Below, piece by piece: positions 22,863 through 34,120 of a DNA stretch of 64,000 nucleotides. The notes under the pieces were generated by a model. The model had not been told where the DNA came from, did not search any database, and worked only from the letters and a program-made list of their open reading frames with translations. Each line of letters starts with the position of its first letter. The first letter of the stretch is position 1. Position numbers and translations under genes: made by a program. The stretch covers positions 75,323,235 through 75,387,234 of the forward strand of contig OY829326.1 of NCBI GenBank assembly GCA_963691655.1, given 5' to 3'. The DNA is from Toxonevra muliebris. Lineage: Eukaryota; Arthropoda; Insecta; Diptera; Pallopteridae.

Positions 22863-23706
22863 ATGAGATTTGCTCGAATATTGGGTTTTTTTACTCATCA
22901 CAGTCTTGCAGCGATATGTACAAGATGTGATCAACAGAACCGCCATCGAATTGAATAGAAGAAAATCGTTCTTCCCTCTGAGTTTAGAAACTAATACTGA
23001 TATAAACCAGTTTGACGTATTTGTCGTGTGGCTTTTATCCTTAATACCATTTGAGCAAATTTTTGCTATTTTCGTTATTTTTTCGACCGTTCAATTTTTT
23101 GATTCAGAATATATGAAATTTTCATGGGTAAGAGAGCTATGCCGAAACCCCCCTTGGATCCGCTAGTGGTTAGATCCTATTTGACTGAAACTTGATGCAT
23201 AAACCAGTTACAAAAAACCCTTCCAAAGGCGAATGCTTCAAATATAGTGATGACAAAATACAGATCGATAACTAGTTTTTAAGATGATGAAATTTCGATT
23301 ACAATTTTTTTTCTTTTAAACCAAAGTCACCTCAGTTTACACCCCCGAATATTTATGATCATTTTTTGTGTTGTTTTCATTATTATTTTGAAAATTATCT
23401 ACAAAGTATGTTTTAAGGTTGAAATTGTAAAAATGTTGCGTTAAACAATTTTTCATTTCCACTTATCGCAAGAAATATACGGAATCTTTTATTCCAGCAG
23501 AATAAATAAAGAGTAAAAACAAACCGTGAATAATTTTTTAAAAATCTGAAAAATTCTTATCTTCATCTTTTTGACTAGGCATGGACAATTTATACTGAGA
23601 TAACTTCACGACCTGCAGATAGTTTTGGTAACGAAATCGGATTTTTTTAATTCTTTTAAAATATTCCCATCTATTCTGTCGTAAAATTCCATTTTATGCT
23701 CTAAAC
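22863..23706. other. Intron sequence with an inverted GGATCC terminus
   Basis: A 98-codon frame at 22870-23166 has no family resemblance and ends in the inverted terminus CCTTGGATCCGCTAGTGG at about 23151-23168. That terminus faces the left-type ends at 13752 and 14168, so this may be the right end of a fragmented member of the family. Confidence 0.4.
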
Positions 23707-24370
23707 CACTGACGGGTCCAAAGTTAGGGTTTTAACACAAAAACCGGTGTTTTTCGACATATGAATCGCGATTCACAGAACAAGCGTTCAGTCTATGAAA
23801 AATAAATAATAATAATAATTGGAGCCAAAAAAATCTGGTTAACATAGCGTGACCATTTTTTGCGGTCAATGGGGGATATAAAATGCGAGAGGAATGAGGG
23901 ATAAAAAATCAAAAGTGAATCCACATGACGTTATGAGGAGAGGTCTTTTAAGTCGTAATTTCCACCATTGGCAAATGCAGAAAGTCACATTGCAATTTCC
24001 ACAACGTTAATTCGGATCGTCACAAGTCATTTTAATAAATGGATATTTTTGCCATTTTTAGACATTTCATAGCTTTAAAGCCGAAGCGAAGCCTTGTTGC
24101 CATCAATCAATATGGAATGAAATTGTATGAAACAAAATGGAATGAAATAAAATGAAAAGAAATGAAATGATATTTTTTTAAAGAAATAATAACAGAAAAC
24201 CGTTGAAAAAGGAATGTTTTTGGTGGGATAAGGGGCATAGCCAAATCCAAATGGGGGATTATCCTCCCTAATGGGAGATATATGGTCACTCTAAGTTTAC
24301 ATATACATATGCTGGCATTAACAGACTAAGGGTGGACTAAACCCACATCTCGCCCTTGGATCTGCCAATA
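23707..24370. mobile_element. hAT-like element, outer (664 bp)
   Basis: The left end is CACTGACGGGTCC and the right end, inverted, TATTGGCAGATCC. They flank a body that shares ATGAATCGCGATTC with the fragment at 14168. The flanks CTCTAAAC (23699-23706) and CTCTCAAAC (24371-24379) look like an 8-9 bp target duplication that has lost or gained one base. A younger element at 23845-24293 sits inside it. No transposase remains. Confidence 0.55.
23845..24293. mobile_element. hAT-like element, nested (449 bp)
   Basis: The termini TAGCGTGACCAT at 23845 and, inverted, TAGAGTGACCAT at 24293 agree at 11 of 12 positions. Flanks GGTTAACA (23837-23844) and AGTTTACA (24294-24301) agree at 6 of 8 positions, consistent with an aged 8-bp duplication. 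A GGAATGAAAT-type pentamer microsatellite at 24113-24170 lies inside. Non-coding. Confidence 0.55.
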
Positions 24371-25205
24371 CTCTCAAACATTTTAGTTTTCAATCGTTTT
24401 CACTGCAGTATTCGAGACCATTTTTATACCATGTTTCACCAATTCACCACAAATCATAATATATAATATCCGTTTTTTTACGCAAAGACAACACAAGGGG
24501 CAGATTAAATTTTTTCATTCATATTTACTGTCTTTTTGATTTTTTTTTATTTCATAAAGATACCTAAAAGTTTACCTTTTTCAATATAAATGTTGTAATG
24601 CCTTGATAATTAAAAAAAAATTTTATGTTTTTGAAAAACTAAAAAGTTGTGTATTTAACCTAATTCATAACATAGTGTAAAATTATATAGCAATTTCTCA
24701 ATTTTTTAGGAATTGTTTATTAGCTTTATTTATTTTGGGATGGGTTTATTTTTCCGAAACGAATTTAGATAATCATTAAAATTTCAAAATTTTCCCGAAT
24801 TATTTTTAAATTCTGCTAAAAATTCCACTTTTTTGCGAAAAAGCATTAATTCTTTTTTTCTAAATTTACTCACTTCGACTGATAACTGCATTTAATGGTT
24901 TTTTACATAGTCGAGTTGTGCCGCACAAGATAGAAATAGAAAAAACGCGACTGTCGCACATGGAAAGCATTTATCATATATCATTATTTTGCTTCGATAT
25001 AGTCGCAAAAAGTTTTTTAATAACACTTTTTTTTTAATAAAATGCTATTAAGAGCAAGCAGCCCCCAATTATCAATACAGTTCAATCGTTCATTCCGGTG
25101 TGAGAGTTTTGAAATTTTACAATAAAAAAAAAAACATATTTGGGAAACTAAAACAAATTGATTTTAGTGCATAACCTTAAGTTACTAATAAGAAATTTAA
25201 TTCAA
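24371..25205. other. Intron sequence adjoining the first coding exon
   Basis: AT-rich DNA without recognisable elements or coding frames. Confidence 0.4.
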
Positions 25206-25211
25206 TCATAC

Positions 25212-25464
25212 CTGTAGGTGATAAAGAAATATTAGGAAGTGTTGGTGCGGCTGTATTAAGCGAAGTTAGCCCGGTTAATACTGGAACATGCGTTGGCATG
25301 GGAATCGATGCAACACCGCCGGCACCTCCAACGGCTGCATTAACTGTTGGCATTACAGTTTCAGATTGTTGTCTTGGAGGTGATTCCATGCTCCAAGGAG
25401 CACCACTTGCTAGCAAATCGAATGATTTATTTGAGTTGGCCTCAAGGCCATTGGTTGGACACAT
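25212..25464 (-). CDS. eyg/toe: Paired-domain (Pax) gene, eyegone/twin-of-eyegone type, first coding exon
   Basis: Minus-strand exon of 84 codons plus one base. I chose the ATG at 25462-25464; the codon before it is TTG and the frame is open only a little further. The product starts MCPTNG and is a Ser/Pro/Gly-rich, low-structure N-terminus with GGAGGVASIP and SLSPT. The donor is ACAG|GTATGA (25206-25211), phase 1, which matches the phase-1 acceptor at 10083. Joining them continues directly into the partial paired domain. Codon use and the absence of stops over 253 bp, in contrast to the flanks, support coding. The link to the exon at 9871-10083 is inferred from strand, order and phase, not from a transcript. 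A short 5' UTR would lie at higher coordinates. Confidence 0.7.
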
Positions 25465-26040
25465 CAATTTAATTGATATTGTCTTTCAACATGTTATGAA
25501 TGCACTACATACACAGACGCACACTTATGTGATTAATACTGTACACGTATTAATTATACCAATATAATAGAAACCGTCGGAAAGTATCAAAAAAAAAAAA
25601 TTAACAAAATTTTAAACATTTACCACATTTACAAAAGTTTGAAATCTATATCCATATACAGTTGCACCAAAAAGGGCAATTGCAATTACATGTGCATTGC
25701 AGCGTAGTTGCTGATGAATGTGTGTGCAATTTTGTAGTTGTTAAATATTTTTAATTATCGATTTCAATATCACAATAACAACAATAACCCCGTCGGACTA
25801 TAGTCACTCGTCAATACACATTTGCTATCCGACTTGGCAATTTCAGGTGTTAACTCGTTGCGCACTCCCGACGAATACTACCAAACATTGTATTGAGATA
25901 CGTAGCTGTACATTTTACGAATATGAGTGGAATACATTGAGTGGGTGAGTAAATAAGTGGCTGAGTGAGTGAATGAATGAGTGAGGAGTGAGTGTGTGTG
26001 TGTGTGAACACACGAGAAATTTTTTGTTCATTGATGCCTC
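25465..26040 (-). promoter_or_regulatory. Likely 5' UTR / upstream region of the Pax gene
   Basis: This is immediately upstream of the start codon. It contains an acceptor-like TGTATGTAG at about 25511-25519 on the minus strand, so the first coding exon could be preceded by a 5' UTR intron. At 25920-26000 there is a GAGT/GTGT microsatellite. I see no convincing TATA box or initiator, so this is by position only. Confidence 0.35.
25920..26005 (+). repeat. (GAGT)n/(GT)n microsatellite
   Basis: Interrupted GAGT/GAAT units followed by GTGTGTGTGTGTGTG. Confidence 0.85.
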
Positions 26041-26312
26041 ATCAAGAGTGTGTGTCCATAAATGTTGTGCTTGAGTATTAGTCTAAAGTGGCGGCATACT
26101 GTATTTTTCATATGATGGCGACAAAAATTAAATTCAATGTAGATTAAATACTAATAGAAATAAATAAATGTATCGTAATAATACGACTCAATAAAAGAAG
26201 AAGAAAAACCGGCAAGGTTCTAAACAAGGATTCGTGAAGAGTTTGCCAAAAAAATATTTTACATATGTAGATAATAAAAATTACAACAAAATTTTTTAAG
26301 CTTTTTTTCTCT

Positions 26313-26917
26313 TAGTATCCGACCAAACCTGGCGTCTTGAACCAAACCGAACCCGGTTTTGTTTAAGGCTCGATCGAAACCAAACCCGAACTTTTTCATA
26401 TTATGAAAAATATTTATAAAAAGACAAATAAATATTAAAGGAAAATTTCCGAAGTATTTATAAACGTGGGTTAAATTCCATGTGAACAATTTTGCCTATG
26501 TCGGCTATGCTCTAAATTTGCCAAAGGAAGTAAGTTTATTTCCAAGTCAAAGTTTAACCCTGCTTATCCACTTTAATATTTTGGACTGCTAGTACTAGTG
26601 GATTGTGCCTAGAAAAATTTTAATTTCTGTTGAAAAGTACAACAGAAAGGGGAAAAATTTTAATATTTATTTAATTATAGCTTAAAAAAATTAAATTTTA
26701 TAAGTTTCGAAACTTTTTGGACCCTTATTTTTCTTCAAAAATTGCTTTAAAAAGAAGTGAATGCAAAAAAAGTTGAAAAATCAAAAACCATTTTTTTTTG
26801 TCATTAAAAAAACTTTTTTTTGGTGCGGTTAAACACTAATTTTTCTAGCTAAACCCGAACCAGTGTTTTTTGGCCAAGCCTGGCCTAACCCGAATCATAT
26901 CGTCTGATCGGACCCTA
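26313..26917. mobile_element. Element of the TAGTATCCGACC family, 605 bp
   Basis: The left end TAGTATCCGACCAAACC and the inverted right end TAGGGTCCGATCAGACG are related. The left one matches the ends of the larger element at 60689-63010 (TAGTATCCGACCGAAACC). Subterminal ACCAAACCGAACCC and AACCCGAA blocks are also shared in style. No target duplication survives, so this copy is old or its right border is slightly misplaced. No coding frame. Confidence 0.5.
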
Positions 26918-27111
26918 AAGATGACACTTTGCATTTGCTTACAGGAGAATCGAACAAAATGATGTGGCAAATTCTGAGCCTTGATTCGGAATTAGCGCGT
27001 CAAAATTTAATAAAAATTACTGAAAACTTTTACAACCGTCGGTCGGCCAGCGAAATAATCGTCTATCAAGACTATCAATCATGGAATGGGAAAATAGTAG
27101 GTATTAATATT
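26918..27111 (+). other. Short open frame beside transposon relics, unknown
   Basis: A 63-codon frame (26929-27120) includes MMWQILSLDSELARQNLIKI and a later NRRSASEIIVYQDYQSW. The composition is protein-like, but I do not recognise a family. It may be the edge of a transposon gene. Confidence 0.2.
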
Positions 27112-27290
27112 TTAAAATAATTTCGGGCATTCTATCCGTCCAATTTTGAATTACCACTGCGACCAATAATAGCTTTATGTCACGCATAACACGAGCAATG
27201 TTACCTTCCATTGCGCCAATTGTAGCTGGTTTATTAAGTCGCTTGGTGTGATGGGCCAAAAAATCTAAATTTTTTTCGCTTAAATCGTTT
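27112..27290 (-). pseudogene. Tc1/mariner transposase C-terminal relic
   Basis: Minus-strand translation gives GAMEGNIARVMRDI and QNWTDRMPEI ending near 27115. This fits the extreme carboxyl end of a Tc1/mariner-type transposase, where an ALExNIxRVI block is followed by VxxNWxxRM. A short segment normally present between WTDRM and PEI seems deleted. No catalytic residues are present. Confidence 0.5.
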
Positions 27291-27299
27291 CTTTAACAT

Positions 27300-28339
27300 C
27301 TCTAGAATAAGAGGATATTTTGAAATTCACAGGCAGTCGAAAGTTACTGATGTAGAACTTGGCAGACAGAGGCATATCGGTCATGCGTGTTTGAACTTTA
27401 CAACGCGTTTTTCAAAAAATTCTGGAGATATTAATATGAGCTTTTTGTTTGAATTAAAGGTAATTGAGGTATATCTTAATTTAGGGCAAATAACATTATT
27501 TAAAAAAAGTTATAAACAAAAAAATGTGCAAAATTTATGCCGCAAAATTTGTTTTTTTTTAAATCGTAAATTTTCAAATTTTTTATGTTCAAAAATATTT
27601 ATAGTGCACACCGTAAAGGAACAATCGGAGTAATCTTCACATTCATTGCTATAACTTGCTAAATTTTTTATACAATTGCATTACAAAGTTAATTTGAACT
27701 CTTGAGTATTGCAAAAAAAAAATATTGAATTGAAAATAAAAAAATCTGCAAAAAGTACTTGCAGAGAGTCTATATCAGGCGACCCCTTTAGCATAAACAA
27801 ATATCTTCACGTAGCAGAACAGGAACCATTGAACAGGTGTTAAATTGCACGATCTTGGAGACATACAATGCCAAACCAAAACTTTCTAAATTCCCTATGT
27901 AGTGGGCTGAAAGATCCCTAATTGCTACGACCAACGACGAATCGAAAAATTTGGTTATTCTTCCATGATACACCATTTACAGCGGTGACATTCTCTCCAA
28001 TATTCCTTTAGCGTGTTGATATTATTGATTCATTTTCAGAGTATGCGGTACAAAATGTTCAAACAATTCAATGAATGGCTTGTTCAAATTGACGATTGTG
28101 TTTGCGTCATAAAGATCACGAAGTCGTGTATAAGTTTCTCGAATCAACAACCGTTTTTCAAAGTAAACTTAGGTAGGTAATTTAGTAGCGTTGTTCAAGC
28201 GTGAATTTATTTATGATAATTGGCTAGACTATACATTGCACAAGAAAATCGAGAGATTAGGGATAGCTTTTATTTTTTATTCCTACAAAATGTCTGTTGT
28301 AACATACATAAGTTTACAAAAGTTAATATTCTGAGAAAT
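27300..28339. other. AT-rich sequence, nothing recognised
   Basis: Small frames on both strands, no motif or element ends supported. Confidence 0.4.
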
Positions 28340-28450
28340 GTTCCCCGTGCCGTAAGTGGTATGCACTGGGTTCGATATTTAGCATAGTCTAAAAATCAAA
28401 AATGGAAAATAAAAATTTTCCTGCACGATAGGAAGAGCACAAAACGGTTT
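28340..28450 (+). repeat. tRNA-derived SINE, copy C (fragment)
   Basis: A B-box-like GGGTTCGATAT at 28369-28379 is followed by CTAAAAATCAAAAATGGAAA and CTGCACGATAGG. That order and spacing match copy A. The tail module is missing. Confidence 0.6.
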
Positions 28451-28799
28451 CATTATTGTATAAATATTACTCCCATAGCATGAATGAAATCACGGCCTGG
28501 ACTATCATGGGGCTGTTATGCTATAGCATACGATTTGCATTGAAAGTACCCACATTTATGACCGTTGACCGTTACCTGATAGATAATTTTATATATCTGA
28601 GTATCCTCATCCCTGCCCGTATACAAACATACAATACAATATTAGTATACAATACTAGCTTACAGAACGGAATTCGATAATTATACCTTAATATCCTGAT
28701 AGTCTCGGAATAGAACTGTACTAAAATATTGCATATAGGTATAAATGTAGTCAACCCCATTGATAGTAAAGAAAGAGAACAGTTTAATAATTAAATAAC

Positions 28800-30010
28800 T
28801 CAAATTCAGAAGAGTGAATGAATGAGTGAGCGTGATTACAAAAATTTGTGCGCAACTGACGAACGAAATGCCAGAATATCAATGCTACTAGATAGTATCA
28901 ACAGCAACTATAACTATAACTAAAAACAAAACAAAAATATAAGAATGCTGATAGTTTAGTGAGAGAAATAATACATACATACATAAATTTAATATTAAAA
29001 CAGCAAATACAAAGAAGATTCCAGCGAACGGAAGCCGAATAGCCAGCCGTTGCTACTAATCGCTTAGTGACTGAAACTATGATATATTACATGCAGGCAT
29101 GGATGGCATACAAACATACAAAAGTATGTATGTGCATAGGTATGCGTATACATGTGAAGAAATCTCAGAGATGTTTATCTGAACTAGTGAAATAGCTTCA
29201 ACAACATGGGTGGAAGATGCTCAAAGCCGAAACAGCAATCATAATAAACAACAACAAAGCAACTTCTGTAGCGGTGGCAACTCAAATGTATGCACATACA
29301 TACATGCGTACATATTACATACATATTTATATGCATGTGGATATATATAATTTGGAATTCGTTGATACTATGTATAGTAAATTTGTAAGTTAATAAGTAC
29401 GCCGATATTTTGAGCAAATACAAATAATGGAGAAGCAACAAAAAACATACGTTATGTGGCATTAGAATGTTTAATGAGGAAGACATTTTTAAACGCAAGA
29501 AATAGAAAGATCCACTATTTGAAAAAAAAGGTTAAGTTAGCTGGACTATAGTTATTCTTTTGCCAACATTAATATTTAAAATTTCGAATTGTTTTGGTGT
29601 TGTTGGCGGTGGCGGTATTGCGTTGTGTTGTGATGTGTTGTCGGAAGCGTCCAAGCAATATTTATTCAAAATCACCACCATCAGCATTGCAAAGAGAATG
29701 AGTGAAAAGCAGAACGAGAGAGAAATATAGAGAAATGAGGAAAAAAGCGAAACAATCGCTCCACCACAACCAACAGAAATAGCAACAACAAATCACTACG
29801 AGTGCGAATAGGAAGCAGAACATGTGTATGTGATCTCTACGTGCGTGTGCCGCTAAGATGCACTATATTGATAGCTCGCTCGTCATTGTTGTTGTCTTTT
29901 CATTAAGCTAAGCTGCTGGGTTCGGGATAGTAGGTAGAATAACAAATGAATGTTTGTTTGTGGTATGCGGTGCTGTTTTCGCAGCGGAGTACACTCTGCT
30001 CCGCATTGTA
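28800..30010. other. Low-repeat block, possible upstream regulatory DNA
   Basis: It contains CAACAACAA-type runs, GAGAGAGAAATATAGAGAAA near 29718, GGCGGTGGCGG near 29606 and CATA repeats near 28975 and 29300. There are few transposon traces. Such mixed CAG/CAA/GAGA sequence is common in fly 5' UTRs and enhancers. I cannot identify a promoter. Confidence 0.3.
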
Positions 30011-31250
30011 ATAGACTCTATTAAATAGAGGCTAATTGATTTATCTGTGAGGGATAGGAAAAGGACAAATACACACATATGTGTGTCTGTATGGATGTAT
30101 AATCAGTAAATAAGTAGAAGTAGCTTATGTCGGAAATTGTAGTTTTAAGATATTCGTATTTTGTTTATAAAAAGCTTATATATTGTTTATAATAACTCAT
30201 TTACTACATTTATATTAACTCATTTACTACCATTGTACTGGCTTGAGTACATCAACTTTGAAAATTAGTCGAAAATACATACATTTATAAATTTTTTTCC
30301 AAAAGTAATCACTGTTTAACATTTCTATATATACATATACATTGCATTTAGGTAATTTAAAAGTATTGTATTTCACCTGGCCTAAAGGCCATGTAAGCAG
30401 ACTTCTTTTTTTGAAGGTGGTTTCGAAAATTAACAAACAATTTTAAAATTAATTATTTTGCATTGAAAAGAAAAATTCACCTAGATAAATAGCAAATTTG
30501 GTGTAGAAATTATAATTTCACAAATGCTCAAATATTTTTAAGAGATTACAACTGGCCAAACTTTTGTAAAAAGCATGTGGAAAAATAGGCAAAATTCAAC
30601 AAAAATGCGTATTTTCCACATGCCGCCGTCTTTAACTAATAATAAATTATAAAATACTGTGTTAAATACATTTGATCCCAGGGAATATTTATTGCTCATG
30701 ATGTGGCATAAAAAATTTTTAATTTTCTTACACCTTGCCACTTCATTTTCTCGTGGTAAGTCCAAAACTACTTCACCCTTTAAAATTAAATTTCTTTTAT
30801 TTTTTTAAGCACTAAAATTTCTTATTTAGGACATGCAAATTGAGTTTTGAAAATTTGAAAATTGGTTCATGGCATCAATTACCGGGCCCAAATGAGTCAA
30901 TTGTTTCGGTAAATCAACGACCAAGAAAGACCGAACAAACACACAAAAATACTAAATAAATACCTAAATCATATCTGCTGATAGTTTGGGTTCCGAAACC
31001 GGATCATTATTCTCTTAAGATATACTTATAAACCTTGTCGCCTCTACCATATATAATAACTTAAGTTCTGCCTGCAAAATAACAAAATTCAGCAAAAACT
31101 AACTTTATATTTAAAAATGCATCAATTTTGCTTTAAGGAGTGCAAAAATTATGTTTTAGACCTATATAACGATCTTTAAAATCCGTAGAAACCGATTCAA
31201 AAGGCGAGTACTTTTTTTCAGTGGCATCTCCAGTAAAAAACGCGAGTTCT
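30011..31250. other. AT-rich sequence, nothing recognised
   Basis: Short accidental frames, no repeat structure or motif match. Confidence 0.4.
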
Positions 31251-31254
31251 TAAA

Positions 31255-31420
31255 AGTGTGGCATGTTTCGCAGTGCAGAAAAAATTTTATCTTACCTATT
31301 GGTTTACTTACGGAAGATGTTGTAGAATGCGGGCATAACGATATTCGAATCAGAGGCTTAGGCGTACACAAAAACTTTCGAGACACACTGGCAATTCCGA
31401 CATTATTACTAACAATTAAA
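31255..31420 (+). pseudogene. Possible second Transib-like transposase relic
   Basis: Plus-strand translation from about 31292 reads LPIGLLTEDVVECGHNDIRI and then VHKNFRDT. The LPIGxLxEDxxExxxxDIR pattern resembles the same C-terminal core block seen at 6642 (MGQLSEKGQESINKNF), where the Glu is catalytic. Flanking residues are too degraded to extend it. A single-block match, so tentative. Confidence 0.35.
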
Positions 31421-32064
31421 TTTACTGTATGAATTTCCCGCAATTTTGTTAAAACTAACACAGAACGCTTTTACTGATAGAAATAGCTAGTGTAGAAGAT
31501 TTCATTTGCCCGATCCGACCATTTTTTGTATAAAAGAGAAACACCGTGTATCGCTACAAGTCATGAGAACGGCTTTAGTTATTGAAGGTATTTATATAAC
31601 AGGACAACACTTTTTCGTTATACTGTAATATATACGTTATACTATTCGTACCGATAGATTATCGCCAGATATATTCTTGGAATAACTACACTGTAAAAAT
31701 TTTGTGTTTATTTTTAAACCAAGTGCAATTTTTAAATTATTTTGGACTTAATTTTAAACCAGTCAATAGACAAGCGTTATTTTAATACATTTTTGTTTAA
31801 AGATAAGACCAAACAGAAAACAGACTGAGATAAAAGAAAATTCATTTAATCTAGAAAAGGTTTGAAATTAAAACCAAAAGATTTAGAGTCTAATACAAAA
31901 AGTTAATAATCAAGAAGAAGCTACTTCAGGAAAGAGATACAAAAACATTTTGACATCTCATTGTCGATGAGCAAACTTACTATAATGGCTGCTTTGCTGA
32001 ATTATTAATAAAATATGGTGACCAAGAGCCCATTTTCTCTTTAACTTTATGTTGAAGTTGTAAG
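31421..32064. other. AT-rich sequence, nothing recognised
   Basis: No coding or repeat features are supported between the relic above and the hAT-like element. Confidence 0.4.
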
Positions 32065-32719
32065 CAGTGTGGTCAACTTTTGTTTGTCAACATCCACTAA
32101 AATTTAAAAAAGCGCTAAATTTTTCCTTATAAAAGGGTTAAACACAATATTTTTAATATATTAAAAAGAAAATTAATTTAATACATGTATTTTTAAAGTT
32201 TTTAATTCACAATTATACAATCACAAGACAAACTAAAATAAGATAATGGAAAAAGAGTATTTTATACACTTTGATCACAAAAAAATATACCGAGTAATAA
32301 TTTATAACTATAAGTACATATTTATACATAATATTGTATTTTTAAATAACATATCGATCTCGAAGTCTATATTCTATCTAATTTTTCTGGCCATAACACA
32401 CTCTTTAGACTGAATTCAGATTAAATACTAGTACTGTTATTTACGTCATCAGGTATTTTGTATTTTTCACAACATGAATTTTCGTGTTTTATTACATTTT
32501 TTATATGAAATAACGAACTTTGGTTTTAAATAAGTTCATTGCTCATTGTTTCGATAAAAAGTTTTGTCAGGGTTATTCTGAAAATGGATTATTTGCGGAG
32601 CATTTAGTGTCCTTTAAATTGAACAAAAGGACGCCCTGACCACTAAATCACTTTTTTCCGCGTTTTAATTTTCAAAAAGCACTAAATTTAGCGGGAAAAG
32701 CGCTGAGTTGGCCACACTG
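32065..32719. mobile_element. hAT-like non-autonomous element, 655 bp
   Basis: The left end CAGTGTGGTCAACTTTTG and the inverted right end CAGTGTGGCCAACTCAGC share 13 of the first 14 bases. Flanks GTTGTAAG (32057-32064) and ATTGTAAG (32720-32727) agree at 7 of 8. GCGCTAAATTT and AGCACTAAATTTAG motifs recur near both ends. CAG ends with an 8-bp duplication mark hAT. There is no transposase frame. Confidence 0.8.
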
Positions 32720-32727
32720 ATTGTAAG

Positions 32728-33942
32728 CGGCTAGCCTTAGAAATATAAGAATTCACTCTGGTAACTTTAAAAAACAAATAGGAAAAAGAACATGGATTCA
32801 AATTGTTTACTTTTAAAAATTTTGTTTGTTAGAAACTTGTGAGTATTTTCGCTGATTTTATAATTAGCTACAACAAAATATACTTTTAATTTTTTTTAGG
32901 CTTTTGGCATTGGAAGGAATAACATTTTGTTTCAAATTGCACGAGTCAGCGAAATGCCTCAAGAGGATAATTTATTGTAAAACAAGAAATAAATGATAAA
33001 AATATTTTTTTTTTCGTTTTCGAAATTTTCAAATTTTTAGTTCAATATTTATTAGGTTTCAATAAAATTTGGTCGCTGAGTCAGTTTTCTTCCAGACCCT
33101 ACCATTTTTCAGAAATCCATATTTTGTCCGACTTCAAAAAATAAAATTTAAAAATTACTAAAAAAAAAAATTCAAAGGTTGACTTGTTCTTAATGACGCC
33201 GTAACCAAACTAAATGACACATAGCAATAAAAATTCACAGAATAGTGGTTGACAGTTGTGCCTACCTGGGAAAAAAATTTTTTGGAAATATTCTCAGAGG
33301 GAAAATTTAAAATAAGAATTTCCGGGTACTTATTTGACAGAATGTATACTTATTCAGAGAATTATATAATATATTTTGGTCATAGCATACCGTAAAGACG
33401 GTTTTAGAAAATTGAATTTTTCCGAAAGTTGCAAAAATACGCAGAATTTCATTCTTGCGTTTAAGAGAAGAAAGTCTATTTAAAAGAAACCATAACGAGA
33501 CTTTACGCCCGATAACGCCATTTAATTTCAGAATCTTACTAAAGTTTGCAATTTTTCAATTGCGCCAATCAAAAAATATTTAATTTTTAAAAAATTTATT
33601 TTTAATTTAAGGTAAATGAAATAATTTTTATATATGACTACTTTGTTTTTTCTTTGTATAAAAATACATTTTTGACAATTTTTTTTGCACAACCACTCAA
33701 AACCCAATTTTATTTTTCATATTTTTGTTTATAAAATTGGTCGAATTTGAAGAGCAGCCATTGCTATAAAATTTGATTTTTTTTCGCAAAATTATTTGAG
33801 ATTTGTTTTATGTAGACTATTTTTGATTTTTCTCCACTGTCGAAGCACTGTGCGTCGATGCTGATCAATTTAGTCGAAGAATGTATGACCAAAATATGAA
33901 CTTGAGCCTCCCGATTTTTCAATACCAATTTCCAATACTTTA
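32728..33942. other. AT-rich sequence with a diverged foldback-related segment
   Basis: At 33835-33945 the sequence GTCGATGCTGATCAATTTAG ... GAAGAATGTATGACCAAAAT is a diverged relative of one arm of the foldback at 61128-61426 (GATTCTGATCAACTTTGCCG ...). The rest is low-complexity. Confidence 0.4.
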
Positions 33943-34114
33943 AAGTGGCTGTTCACACGAGCGCAAGCTGTAACGCCTGTCTGAAAAAGAAAGGTAGAAA
34001 AAATAGGTAGTAAGAAAGAAATAGAAACTCACCTGCCATTTTCTAACCAATTATTTTTTCTACCTCTCGTTTTCAAACAGGCGTTCATGCTTGCGTCAAT
34101 GTAAACAGCAACTA
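33943..34114. mobile_element. 172-bp foldback MITE, copy 2
   Basis: Same hairpin family as 4962-5133: GTGGCTGTTCACACGAGCGC on the left and, inverted, GTTGCTGTTTACATTGACGC on the right, with TAGAAAAAATAGGTAGTAAG in the body. ACTTTA occurs at 33937-33942 and 34115-34120, a possible 6-bp target duplication. Confidence 0.75.
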
Positions 34115-34120
34115 ACTTTA

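Larger units (their letters stand above)
10084..25211 (-). other. Intron 1 of the Pax gene (15,128 bp)
   Basis: It runs from donor GTATGA (25206-25211) to acceptor CAG (10084-10086) on the minus strand. It is filled with transposon relics listed separately, a 959-bp tandem duplication and microsatellites. Both splice sites are phase 1, and the joined codon is G|TT (Val), so the two flanking exons form one frame. A 15-kb intron is plausible for a developmental regulator with intronic enhancers. Confidence 0.75.

Noticed and set aside
22870..23166. 98-codon plus-strand frame with hydrophobic segments
   Set aside because: Runs into a transposon terminus (CCTTGGATCCGCTAGTGG) and has no domain or start context.
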